Shown here one piece after another: positions 32,267 through 43,800 of a stretch of DNA of 64,000 nucleotides. The position numbers and the translations under genes were made by a program. The notes beneath the pieces are model-generated. The model was given only the letters and a program-made list of their open reading frames with translations, was not told where the DNA came from and ran no database searches. Position 1 is the first letter of the stretch. The number at the start of each line of letters is the position of its first letter. Source of the stretch: Isoetes taiwanensis (Eukaryota; Streptophyta; Lycopodiopsida; Isoetales; Isoetaceae); assembly GCA_021234155.1 (NCBI GenBank), contig JAJEKV010000022.1, positions 2,418,728-2,482,727 on the forward strand, written 5' to 3'.

Positions 32267-34352
32267 TTTTTTTTTTTTTTTTTTTTTTTGAGAGAGAGAG
32301 AATGAAGCTTTTTAATCATGAATTATGGAAAACAATTACATAATGGTTGAAACACACATGAAGTTGATAGTGCCTTCAAACTTAAATAGTTTTAGATAGT
32401 TTACTGGTAACAGAAACAAAGTATCAAGTAGAAAATTGATGACTCCATTCAAAATTTTGAACATTATGGATCAGTTCACTAAGAAATTAGAAATTATAGG
32501 ATTCAAGGAAGTGGAAGTGGTCACGGATTTGAGGCTGATATATGGGAATTTGATTGTTTCCCCAGTCAACTAACTCCAGCAGTCTTACTGAATTGCATGT
32601 GGCCATTAAGTGGATCAGTGTGCCAAAACAGTCTGCTCTTCCCCTGTGATAATAATAACTCTCTCTATAGAATTCAAACTGTGCATCTGTCATATCCCTA
32701 TTATATCTCTTAAGAAACCAAAACAGTGTATGCATTAGATGAGTTCCCTTGCAGAAATCCTTAGCCCATTGTATTTCTTTTTCTGGTATCTCACTCTTTT
32801 TCTGCATTAATTTCCCTTTCACAGTCACAGTTCAAAAACTGTAATCATGATTGAATTGAAACCTATCTACCCGAATGCATGGTTGTTTTGCATAGAGTAT
32901 CTCTTCTGCCATGTCAAACTGGAGATCAAGTTGGTATTTGCAATTCCATAGGTAATCTAGCATCAAAGATATCATTGTTAGCAAATTCCTCATGACATTT
33001 AAGTTTAAAACAATTGAATGGGCCATTAAATTCACCCAACAGATTCCACCTTTCATCAAATTTATCTGCATCATATTTATTTCTATGAGCTGTGGCAACC
33101 ATTTCAATATCATAAATAACTTGAAGCTTAATCCACACAATTGAGATATTATGACCTCCATGACTGAATCTATTTCTGTGCTTTCAAATATTCCACATGA
33201 CAACGTAACAAAGGGTATTCTTATATGGATCATCAGTTATTAGAAATTCAACAATACTCAAGGTCTATAAAAATCAAAGTTGGTTTGAATCCAATTCTAA
33301 AGATTATTGATTTTAGGGCACATTAAAATATGATGCATGGTTTCCATGGAATTGCAACCAAGAGGGCAAATCTGAGTAATGTTGAAATCAACTCTGAAGT
33401 ATAATTTATGAATAAGATCCATACAGGGGATGCTTTTATTTGCCACTAACCAGATGAAGAAAGAAATCTTAAAAGCACAATAGGAATTCCAGATATTCTT
33501 AAACAATTTTATCTCAATATCAAAATCAATATTCCAATATTTGCTGGCTTTAGAGGGAAATTGGCCCTGAGATAAGAAAGCATAAATGTTGGAGACTTTA
33601 TAAACTTTTTTATTATTGCAGGACATTCAATATTGCAGATCATGTTTGTATCTAGATTGACCTCAGAAACCAACCTCATAATATGATCATAAAGCACCCT
33701 ATCAGTGGAAGAACCTCTAATTTTGGCCTTAAGCCTAATCCAAGAAATCCACTTGGTTGTTATACCATAGATCTTCCAGAGTTTTAATATTATTCTCATG
33801 CCATTCTTATAAATTCTTGGGTGCTTAAGGGCCAAAGGATTGTGATCTCTCATAGCTAAATTGGGGTTCCAAAAAATGCTGGTATTACGGCTGACATGAA
33901 CAATATTAGAATGAGAATATGCCTTAGAAACGTTGTTCCAAGCAATTAGCAGGTTCCTCATCAAGGGAGAAGTGTTAGCTCCAAGCCTAATATAAAAAAA
34001 GGCTGATGAGGGCAAGTGATAGGCAGAGGAAGGATGCCCCTCATTTTGCTATTTTGGAGCCAATAAATTATGAAAGAAGTGGTAGGGCTACCATGATAGA
34101 AGAGAGATTTCCAGATATATTTCCCTGAGCATAGCCTTGTAAAAGCAAATTCTTACATCCAAGCCCTCCCTTAATCTTCCTCTGAGTAACATAGTTCAAA
34201 TTAACCATGTAGTTCTTGCCCCAAATAAAATTCCTTATAATTATGTCAATCTGCTGATAAACACATTTAGGAGCAAGAAGGGCAGAGTAGAAGTAGATGT
34301 GAGAGCTAAAAAGGACAGAAGATGCAATTATGGTTCTACCAGCCAGGGAAAG

Positions 34353-35768
34353 AATAGAATAGAATAGGTTTTTAGCATCCACGGAGACCCAAACAAAAAA
34401 AGAGAGCAGCAAGCGTATTACTGACAGGATTAAAAAACCCCCGCCCCGAAGGGTTTTCGAGGGAAAAACCTTAGCAGTAATAAGCATGCTGGCAGACTGT
34501 ACAATTGCATAGGACAGTTCAAGACCATCCCGTAGGACACAAATGAGTCCGTGCATCCATAACCTCCTGGAGGTATGACCCCAACAAACCCACTGACGCC
34601 GTAGTCAATAACTGATGCAACGGCTGGCCAGGCACTAGTAGTCGAACATACCTCTCTCGGATATGGGCAAATGCGAGGGCGGATCACGGAGGGTATGACA
34701 TTCATCCTCAATCGCGTGCCCGGTGGCAACACCGCAAAGCCTTTGCTCTCGTGCTTCCCGGAGCCCAGCATACTGTTTCAATGCGGGGGCGATGTGCACC
34801 GTCGCGAATGGAGGCTATAAGTGGCGCTTCTTCATGGGCATCCGGGTGTACAAATTTGGTGTGGGCCTCTTGTGAGCCTAGGATTGACTTTGCTGGCGAT
34901 GGTGTGCCGGCTTAACGTGCGTCGAGCCTCTCGCATCCCGAGCTTTGCGAAGGAAAGTAGCATCAGTACGGTTTAAGTGCCTCGCGATCTTTCTTTGTCG
35001 ACACGGGCGCGATCTGTTTTACTGCGCCCGGCGTGGAGAACCCGAGCTTGCTTGTCTTTCCAGCAGAGATTTCGGCGTTGGGGACCCATCGCCGTGGCCA
35101 AAAGCAAGATGGGGCAAAAGCGTGTATCACCATAGCGACCACCTTTTGGAAGTAAACGATATGGCGTTCCAATGCAGCCGTTGAAGGGGTAGAAAGCCTG
35201 TCTCACGGAGTAGGATGGTGCGGGCTGTGGACTTCACCCCCGGGGCCCGTGCAAGAAGGCCTACGCACCTTTCGAGGTCATTCCGGTGTTGAGGGATATC
35301 ACCGGGACACACTTCGCCCCGGACACAAAGGACCGGCTCAACCAAGGCCGAAACAAATGTGGTGGCCCCAGCGTACAACTCTGCCTTGTGGTGTTTGTTA
35401 CGCATGGCATATAGTGCTTTCCAACCCGCCCGTGACCCGCAATGGCGATAGCCGCATCCCAATGGGTGGTAGTTGAGAACTCAATCCCCAAGTACTTGTA
35501 GGTCGGAGCCACCTCTACCTCTTGCCCCTGGTAAGTGAAGGTGGGAAGCCTTGGCTGACGGGACGATGCAACTAGCAGCACCCTAGTCTTGGCCAAGTTA
35601 ACTCGCATGCCAGTGAATTGGCAAAAAGTGTCAATAGCATCCAGGTGACACTGCATGTCCTCTGGAGTATAGGCCATGAGGTTGACATCATCAGCATATA
35701 TGAGTTGCCGGATTGTGTGATGCATGAGATGTGCGCCCGCGCCTCCATGCTCAGAGAGCCAATCTTCC
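34353..35768 (-). mobile_element. 5'-truncated non-L1 LINE nested in the L1
   Basis: The minus strand starts within reverse transcriptase at QLIYADDVNLMAYTPEDMQ, followed by FCQFTGMRVNLAKTRVLLVA and APTYKYLGIEFSTT, then a decayed C-terminus. The 3' UTR contains GGTCTCCGTGGATG and a short (TATTC)n tail at 34,353. L1 sequence continues on both sides (KRKLNNYDQ before, LSLAGR after), so this is a clean nested insertion. The same family makes the 40.9-46.1-kb element. GC content is visibly higher than in the host L1. Confidence 0.8.
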
Positions 35769-36360
35769 AACTGATCATAATTGTTTAGCTTTCTCTTAAT
35801 TTTGGATACAATAGGAGACCATAGGCTTTTGATACTAATGTCTAGAGCTAAAGGCATCCCTAGAAGAGAGGTTGAATGATTGAAATTATAGCATTTAGTG
35901 CCTAGGATCTTTGACTGGGTGGACTCTCCAATTATAACACTTTTGCAGATTAAGATAAATCCTGGAGGCAGCACTGAAACTTTTGATTACCTAAATGAAG
36001 AACTCAATATTGCTTTTTTCATTCAAAAGAAAGCTGAATGAGTCATTAGCATATTGCAATGTCAGATGGTTCAGATTATATCAGGGAGTCTCAAACCTTT
36101 TAAATTACCAGCCTGTTGGTGATACATAATTGCTTTTGTAAGCATCTCAGCCACAATAATAAATAAAGAAGGGACTAATGGACATACAAAGAAAAAAAAT
36201 CTGCTAGGAGATCCATTAATAAGCACAGAGGATTGAGATCTCGAGTTGTGGCCCAGAATCAGATCAATCAATTTTGAAGGGAAACCAATTTTTTTGAGAG
36301 CTAGATCAAGGAAATCCCATCTAAATGTGTCAAAGGCTTTAGAGAAATCTAGCTTAAGAA

Positions 36361-36540
36361 TAGAATAGAATAGAATAGAATAGAATAGAATAGAATAGAA
36401 TAGAATAGAATAGAATAGAATAGAATAGAATAGAATAGTTTTTTTAACGTCCACGGAGACCAATAGGTCATGGGACCCATACAATGGGCTAGTACAATCA
36501 TTACTACTAGGATTAAAAAACCCCTGCCTAGAAGAACACA
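36361..36540 (-). mobile_element. LINE 3'-end fragment with long (TATTC)n tail
   Basis: About 15 pentamer units (plus-strand TAGAA) from 36,361 to 36,436 are followed by GGTCTCCGTGGACGTT on the minus strand, the shared 3' UTR end. Only about 100 bp of LINE body is present before L1 sequence returns. This splits the L1 block LDFSKAF from its upstream part. Confidence 0.8.
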
Positions 36541-36939
36541 GTTTTGATTTTACAGCCTATCCCAATGCATGGTTTCCATAGCAGCAATATAATTGTCAAG
36601 GATGTATCTATTTGGCAAGAATGCTGATTGGTGCAAACTAATATTATTTTGCAAGTAGCCCTTAATTCTATTAGCTAAAATTTTTGCACAGAGCTTATAG
36701 GTAGTATTGGTCAGGGATATTGGCCTCCAATCACTGAAAGATTCTGGATTATCAGTTTTGGGAATAAGGGTAATGAGGCCAGAAGCAAGAGCAGGATGTA
36801 AATGATTTGTATGCCAAAAGCCATGAACCAGGTGAATACGATCACTTTTAATATCATTTCAGAATTTAATAAAAATTCAGGGGGAAGGCCATCTGGTCCT
36901 TGATACGATTCATATATATTTGGATTGTTGTAACAACAC

Positions 36940-38440
36940 AGAATCATAGAACCCACAATAAAATAATAGAACACTGGACTAAAGAAACTTTGTTCATGCA
37001 CAATTGATATGGCAGCACCATTAACCACCCAACTGGATCCACTAGGTTACGGCAAAATACAAGTGCTATGGCAAACAAAAAAGCTCTGGCATTTGGCTTA
37101 TTGGTCCTCCAGGCTAATCTCACTACTCCAAGTAGCCATAGATCACAAAGTAATTGCAAATCTGTAAAGTTGCTGTAGCAATAATTTGTGGTTTTGTGGG
37201 CTGTCCTTGTGGTATGGCCTCTTCCCTTGTGTATACATTGGGCCAGTGGATTTTGATGATGGCTGCACTTACTGTGGTCAAGCTAGGGACCAGGAAATTC
37301 GTTGCACTCATTGCAGCTAAGGTTCGCTGCACTCATTGCAGGTCTATGCTTTCTTGCTAACTCTGGTTCTTTGTTGCTTTTGGGAAGGCTTGAGGAGCTG
37401 CCTACAGAGATTTCCCTCAGTTCTTTAGACATGGAAGAAGCATTGTCCTTACAATGTTCATGGGTTAATGTATCAGGTTCCATGGGATGGGCATAGCAGT
37501 TTCAGTATCTGAAAGTAGCCACCTCACTTGGTTATGTTTTCAGAATACATTTCTAGTTGCTTTGGCTGCGGGTACCTGTGGCAACAGGAAGAGTGCTCTG
37601 GATTTATTGAGCCGGCATCTCGGATGCTTCAATGTTGCAGCATCTACTAAGTAGCCAGAAAAACCTGGAATGTAGTGACCTTTGTTTTGAGCAGTTTATT
37701 TTATGTGAGACATTTCGGGAAAGGAGGATAAGGAGCATTTAATAGATTGTAAGAAATAAGGCGGCCTTAGTTTGGAGCGTGATTTGGAAAAGTGGTATGC
37801 TTAAGTGTTTGAATCTGCGATTTTCTTTAGTCTAGATTTCTTCAAGGGATTCTATGCAGAATATGTGGATTTTGTAGGAGCTCTGTTATTTTATGCCGCC
37901 CTCTCCTATCCCAGCTAGGAGGCGGTGTGGGATCTAGAGAAAGCTTAGTGAAGGGAGATCAAGAACAAGCAGGATATCAAATTGCCACTTGGTACGGGAG
38001 GATTAAGTGGCATTTTAGCTAGTAAGAGCATTTAGGGAGACGAAAACTCAAGCAAGTGAGTGGAACAAGTGCAAGGGAAGTGGACCACCCATTTATTTGG
38101 GGAGGGCCTTAGAGACATATGGGCTGGAGAAGACGGTGAGGGCGTTGCACTTAGTACACTTTGGAAAAGTGTTGTGCCCTTCCTCTAGTATCTGGATGCA
38201 TGTGAACGCGCGGAAGGAAGCTCTCCTTCTACTTGCTACATCTACTTGTATCTTCGGGGTGGAACATCAGGGGGTGTTGTCTTCAGCTTGTCACATGATA
38301 TTTTGCTTCTAATGGTCTTGTGGAGCTATGCTTTTCTCTGTTCACGCATCTGGGTTGATTGTGCTGACATGTTTACGCTATCTGGCTATTATGAAGCCTT
38401 GAATAAATGTATTTGTTACATAATATTAATAAAATAAAAA
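36940..38440 (+). other. Unrecognised stretch, possible membrane-protein exon
   Basis: Around 37,160-37,300 the plus strand encodes a hydrophobic run VAVAIICGFVGCPCGMASS then VYTLGQWILMMAALTVV. Near 37,550-37,640 it reads NTFLVALAAGTCGNRKSALD. I do not recognise a family. A 16-18-bp repeat (GTTGCACTCATTGCAGCTA and GCTGCACTCATTGCAG) occurs at 37,301-37,341. The part from about 37,760 resembles the end of a decayed LINE, closing in a (TAA)n tract. Confidence 0.25.
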
Positions 38441-38454
38441 TATATTGCCTTCAA

Positions 38455-38478
38455 AAAATAATAATAATAATAATAATT
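38455..38478 (+). repeat. (TAA)n microsatellite
   Basis: Seven to eight units of AAT/TAA follow an A-rich run. This could be the tail of a retroelement ending here. Confidence 0.8.
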
Positions 38479-38917
38479 TGTGACCGCTTGTTACGTTTTC
38501 GGCCATTACTCCCTCATACGGATGAACTACGAGATGTGCCGCTCCAATTTGCCAATTTCGAAACTAGGCTCTGAGCATGTTCCAACGAAGTAAAAGTCGC
38601 CTCAATCGGAGCTCTGGTTGCGGAGATATCTCTAACTGAAGTTTAGGTTCTATTTATAGATCTCTCTTTTTTAGCAAGCAGTTGCCTTTTATATCAAAAT
38701 CGCTCCTTGTCTTTAATTAGATTACATGACTTATCAAATGGGATATTACCTACGGGCTGGCCCCTCAACTAATAATCATCCCAATAATAGTGCCTCGACC
38801 CTTTCCATAAATATCAATAGTTCTTATAACTGTGCTAGACATTTCCCTTGATTTTGATGTTATAGCTCAGCCCCTTTATATTATTAGGTGACCTTAGGAA
38901 TAACATTCACATAATAT

Positions 38918-39432
38918 TTGCCAAATTTTTGCCATATTCCAATAACCCATTCGCCATGGACCACTTCCCCGTGGGGTACGGATGGAGGGCAGGGAATCCT
39001 CCGGCATGAGAGATTATGCCAGTGCTGTCACATGCAGATAGTAGAAGATGAACACCATGCTCTACAGGAATGCCCAGCATATGCACACATCCGAGCAGCT
39101 CATGCCGATCTCAGATGCTCTGAGATAGCAATTCATCAACTGCTGGCTTTGCCAATGGTGGCACGTCTTGCGTCCTACATTCTGCAAGTCTCCACCGCCA
39201 GGGAGTCCCTCATAGCACAGGGAATTTGAGCGCCCAGATAGGGCCTCTCAACGCCTACTACAAGGGTTTTTCCTCCCACATGGGGGGTTTTTTCATCCCA
39301 GTGGTAGAGACACATTGTACAGGGTTTCTGTGGTTTTCTTTTGTGTTTGGAAACTTTTCGTTATATTGTAAAACCGTCTCATAGGCCAGTTGGCCTCCGT
39401 GGATGTTAAAATATACTTCCTTCCTTCCTTCT
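38918..39432 (+). mobile_element. 5'-truncated LINE, 3' end with (CTTC)n tail
   Basis: The fragment encodes RHERLCQCCHMQIVEDEHHA and LQECPAYAHIRAAHADLR, a CCHC knuckle like that at 4.6 kb. It ends at a stop near 39,229, followed by a 3' UTR with GGCCTCCGTGGATGTTAAAA and a CTTC tetranucleotide tail at 39,415-39,432. The body shares the family of the 40.9-46.1-kb element. Confidence 0.8.
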
Positions 39433-39876
39433 ATATCAATCCATCCCTCCTCAAAAAGATCGTCCGCGATCATCCAGATATGCTTCAATTTGGTACATCC
39501 CTTCTCAAGGTGGTTATTCCACGATCAACATGAACTTTTTCTCAAGCCTGCGAACTCAAGAAACAAATATATATGTTATTGTACTTCCACAGTACCATAT
39601 TTCTTTGGCACCTCCGCATTCCTTTTCTTTTAATCTCTGTAAAACAATTGTACCTCCGCGTTACGGATGCAATTTTTGTCAGGCCTATTGTGTTGCAACC
39701 ACAATTACCTTCAAAAATATACATCATGCACCCTTGTTATAAAGAAATTCAACTTACAAACTTTACCCATAAGCCAGTCCCATAGGCAACAATTTGAGAT
39801 TCCAATCCAAATTTTTGCGTCCATATGCTTGACAGCTTGTCCGTAAAGTTCCCCCCAATGCTTATCACTAAGCAAA
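39433..39876. other. Spacer before copia copy 2
   Basis: AT-rich sequence with no recognised gene. It abuts the truncated copia copy abruptly at 39,877, without an LTR. Confidence 0.4.
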
Positions 39877-40897
39877 GGGCAATGGGGACTTGCAAAGAAT
39901 TGAAAGCGCTGGAGTATTAGAACTGTTTGATGCAAATGGTGTGGCAGTAAATCTGAGAAATGTATTGTGTGTGCCTAGCCTTGTTAGAAATTTGATTTTC
40001 GTGTGTCAGCTTGTAGACATGGGCTATAAAGTGGTGTTTGATAAACTCGATTGTAAGATCTTTTTGGGCAATGAAATAAAGTTTATTGGTAAAGTGTTAG
40101 CAACCTGTTTGGATTAGATTGTAAGGACGTTGCAAAGGTTAATTTAGTAACTTTACCTACAACAAAACTGTGGCATGACAGGCTATGCCACACCCACATA
40201 AGAAATGTAAATGTTATGATAAATAAAGGGCCGATTTTAGCAACAGAAGGTGATAGCAATAATACTTTATGGCACTGGCTGCATGCTAGGGAAGCATACA
40301 AGATTACCTTTTGGAAGAGCAAAGAGAAGAAGAGCGAGTGGCATTTTGGATTTAATACATACAGACTTATGTGGTCCTTTAAATGTGATTGGCATAACCG
40401 GAAAAAGGTATTTCATCACGTTCATAGACGATTTTAGTAGAAAAACTAGGTGCTACTGTCTCAGAACTAAGGATCTTGCTTTTGAGGCATTCAAGGTGTA
40501 TGCTGCAGAGGTTGAATGTGAAACGGGAAGAAGAATTAAATGTGTGAGATCGGACGGGGGTGGGAGTACTTGTCCAGACAATTCAATAAGTATTGTGCAG
40601 ACAAAGGAATCAAAAGACAAATCACATGTAGTCACACACCTCAGCAAAACGGTGTAGCTGAAAGAAAGAATAGAACTATTCTGAATGCGGTCAGAGCAAT
40701 GCTCAAACAAAGCGGCTTACCAAACTTCCTATGGGAAGAAGCAGTGAAGACTTCTGTTTATATTCAAAACTTGCTGCCAAATGCGAGTATAAATGGTAGC
40801 ATACCTGAAGTATTATGGTCAAGGAATAAGCCTGTGTATGATCATCTTAGCGCATACGGTTGTCTTGCGTATGCTCATATTCCAAGTGAGCAGAGGA
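39877..40897 (+). pseudogene. Copia copy 2, protease-integrase part
   Basis: It matches copy 1 from 19,280 onward almost base for base, including the same VLATCLD stop. I saw only a few differences in about 1 kb. One is an added-G change at the second integrase Asp block (VRSDGGG), which shifts the frame. The first Asp block FIDDFSRK and the NGVAERKNRT Glu block are present. It ends at GAGCAGAGG, where a LINE is inserted; the rest returns at about 46,131. Confidence 0.9.
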
Positions 40898-43800
40898 AGG
40901 AAGGAAGGAAGGAAGGTACTTTTATCGTCCACGGAGACCAATCGGTCTATGGGACCCAATACAAAAACGCAGCAAACGGATTACTGCCCGGATTAAAAAA
41001 CCCCCGCCCCGAAGGGTTTTCGAGGGAAAAACCGTGGCAACAATCAGCCTGCTGACAAACTGTGCTAATCATATAAAATGCAGAAACATCCCAATATATA
41101 CAGTCATGCACCACCCCCGTAGTGCCTAGTCAGCGGACAGCCAGGCGGGGGCAAAGGTGACCTCGCAGGTCCAGTACCTCCTGGATGTATGACCCGGTGG
41201 CACGTCATCGACGGCGGTGTTCATCAAGCAAATGCAAGGGCACGTCCGCCCGCATTTCTAAGGAGCCGATCCGCCCGGACCGACCGAACGCCGGGCAACT
41301 CGAAAGTGTGAGACTCATCCTCAATGGCGGATTTTGACAAAGACCGACAGAGCTCGCCTGGCGGGGCTCCCCAATCCACCTGCCCGTCTCGATGCGAAGA
41401 TGGTGGGCACCGGTGCGAATGGAGGCAATGAGTCTGCGCTTTTTCAGGGGCAACCGGGGAACGCAGTAGAGTTGTGGGCCCCGCTAACACGGGTTGATGT
41501 GCTCCTTGTAATGGGCCATTTTGACCTGCTCTAGAGCAATGGGGTCCCAGAGCTTGCCAAGGAAACAAGCATCTAGGTACTCGTTGGCCGCCACGACGGG
41601 TCATTGCGCCCACCAGACGCATCTATGCTCCTGCACGTTCCATCTGGCGAACCACTGATCTCTCTTACCCCTCCAACAGGCCCTAAGCCGCTGCGGACTC
41701 ATGGCCACAGTGTAAGCCAGGTGGGGGAGCCGAGCATCACCCATAGTAACCACTTTCTGAAAATAGACGATGTGTCTATCAAGGGCTGCCCGCTGAAGCG
41801 GCAAGAATCCAGTTTCCTGCAGCAGAATCTGATAGGGGACTGAAGGTTTCACCCCAAGTGCCCGTGCCAAAAATGCCTTCTGCACCTGCTCCAAGTCATT
41901 CCAGGTCGCCAAAGAGACGACCGGGCCCCAAACCTCGACCCGTCTGAAGGGCAATTTCGACCGGTGCCGAGAACAGATGTGTGATGGCCCCAATCATATA
42001 GCTCGGCACGGTGACTGTTGTTACGCATGGCATAAAAGCGCTTTCCACCGTCTTGTCACATAGCGGATAGACGCCTCCCAGAGAGCGAGGAGGGGAACTC
42101 CACCCCTAGGTACTTGTAGGTGGGCGTGACGTCCACAGGCTGTCCCCGATATGTGAGTGCAGGAGGCATGGGGTGACGTGAAGAGGATATGAGAACCACC
42201 CTGGTCTTGGCCAGATTGACGCGCATGTCTGTAGCCTGACAAAATGTGTCTAGGGCATCCAGTGAGGCGCATATAGCTTCAGGGTGTGGGCCAAAGCCAA
42301 CATCATCCGTCGATAGATGAGCCGGCGGATGACACGGTGCAAAAGGCGTATGCCATCCCCCCATGCTTTCAGAAGCCGGGGCTCCAACCCGATCAATGTA
42401 GAGGCCAAAAGTGTTGGCGAGAGGGGGCAACCTGCTTGGGACCGATACTCATTGGTGAATGCTTGGCCCGTCGGCCGCATCCCCGCCAAAACAACTCTCA
42501 TACAACCTTGATATGGCATTCTCGCATAGGCAATGGGAGCCCTGGGGCTTGACGCATCTAGCCTACGCCTTTTTCCCGGGATCAGATCAAAAGCCTTTGC
42601 GAAGTCCACAAAGCAGCAAGACAAGTCCGGCCGATGATTCCGGGCCGTCTTCAATCGTGCCGCAGCCGTAAAGATATGGTCAATTGTTGAGTGGCGTGGT
42701 CGAAAAGCCCCGCCTGTGTGAGGGCTCGCGACATCCGGCCGCCGCCCGGCCGGGTCAACTGCTGCCGAGAATGCCACCAGCGGTTTGGCAAATAATCGAA
42801 TCGACCATGATCGTCCGTAATTGGCCTGGACAAGGTGGGTCGCCCCGCTTTGTGAATGGGAACAACCCCGCTTGTGGTCCATTGTCTGGGAAACCCTCCC
42901 GCAATGCTCTGTTGCTGAACGGGGTAGTGAGGATCGGCACAAGGGCTGTCCCCGCCCACTTGAGTAACTTCGGCACGCATACCATCGAGGTCACCGCCTT
43001 CCCATTAGCTAGCCGTTGCGAGGCCCCCTCCTCAACATCCTCGCCCACGAGAACCAATGGGGGGGGCCATCCTGGGGGGGTATGGGCGTGACGCTGCCCC
43101 CTCGGGCGGGTCATAGAGTCTGCTGCAAAGTACCGTTCCCCTCGCCGGGTGTGATGTCCCCCGTAGGGCCGGGCTGGCCGAGCACTCTGGCGCCAAAAGG
43201 TTCGAGGATGAGTGTCCAAGCAGTAGAACATCTCCCTCGATGCTTGGCAAGGTACCGCGCCTTTGTGTCCTTCGGATGGGCGCAGATCGTGGTGGTGGCC
43301 TCGCAAGCGGTGCACTGGATCCGAATGTGACGGAGCTGCCGCTTATGCGTTCTTTACATCCGCATCAAACCATCGGTTACGAGGAATGTTGCTGACCCGA
43401 GCGGCGACGCGGGGGTCCGCCAAAAGCACCGGCCGTACGTGATCCCGTAATAGCGAAGTCCGGTCTGCTGTCTGGCTGCTCTAGTGTGGAGGTGCCGCGA
43501 GAATTATTGGGAGGGCGTCCATGAGCATCTCGGCGTAGTCCTCTGCTCGCTCATAATCGAAGTCTCAACCGAGGGGCGAGGGGCTGGCATAGTGGGGGTT
43601 GGGGGCGGCTCGCCAAACCAGGTCCAAATAAAGTGGGAGGTGATCCGAGTCGACCTCCTCATCCCGGATCGTGCCCACGGGAAACGACCGATGAGATGCA
43701 TATCTTGCGCATAACTACAAGCACATAGTCCACCACACTAGACCCTCCCCCGATTGTCCCGTCTGCATGTGCACTTATGAGAATCGGGCCCTTTGTGAAA

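Larger units (their letters stand above)
32267..36935 (-). mobile_element. 5'-truncated L1-type LINE with poly(A), invaded by other LINEs
   Basis: On the minus strand the element runs from reverse transcriptase at about 36,935 (YQGPDGLPPEFLL) to a poly(A) seen as a T-run at 32,267-32,289. In between are the finger region (SDWRPISL-like, in several frames), LDFSKAFDTFRWDFLDLALK (about 36,355-36,290), thumb blocks LGMPLALDISIKSLWSPIVS and LSLAGRTIIASSVLF, IIIRNFIWGKN, and a zf-RVT domain at 33,626-33,297 (FFIWLVANKSI...CPLGCNSMETMHHILMCP). Frame breaks are frequent. Insertions at 34,353-35,768 and 36,361 to about 36,540 split it. The catalytic YADD region of this L1 is not clearly readable. Confidence 0.8.

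Noticed and set aside
36361-36436. Regular short repeats that might suggest a CRISPR array
   Set aside because: It is an uninterrupted pentanucleotide microsatellite with no spacers, at a LINE end, in a plant-like genome.
36071-36484. Open frame with repeated ILFYS residues
   Set aside because: The repeat is only the translation of the (TATTC)n LINE tail; the real content is L1 reverse transcriptase on one side and a LINE 3' UTR on the other.
38455-38478. (TAA)n run as proof of another LINE of the TATTC/CTTC family
   Set aside because: The GGTCTCCGTGGAYG 3' UTR is not seen before it, so the family cannot be assigned.
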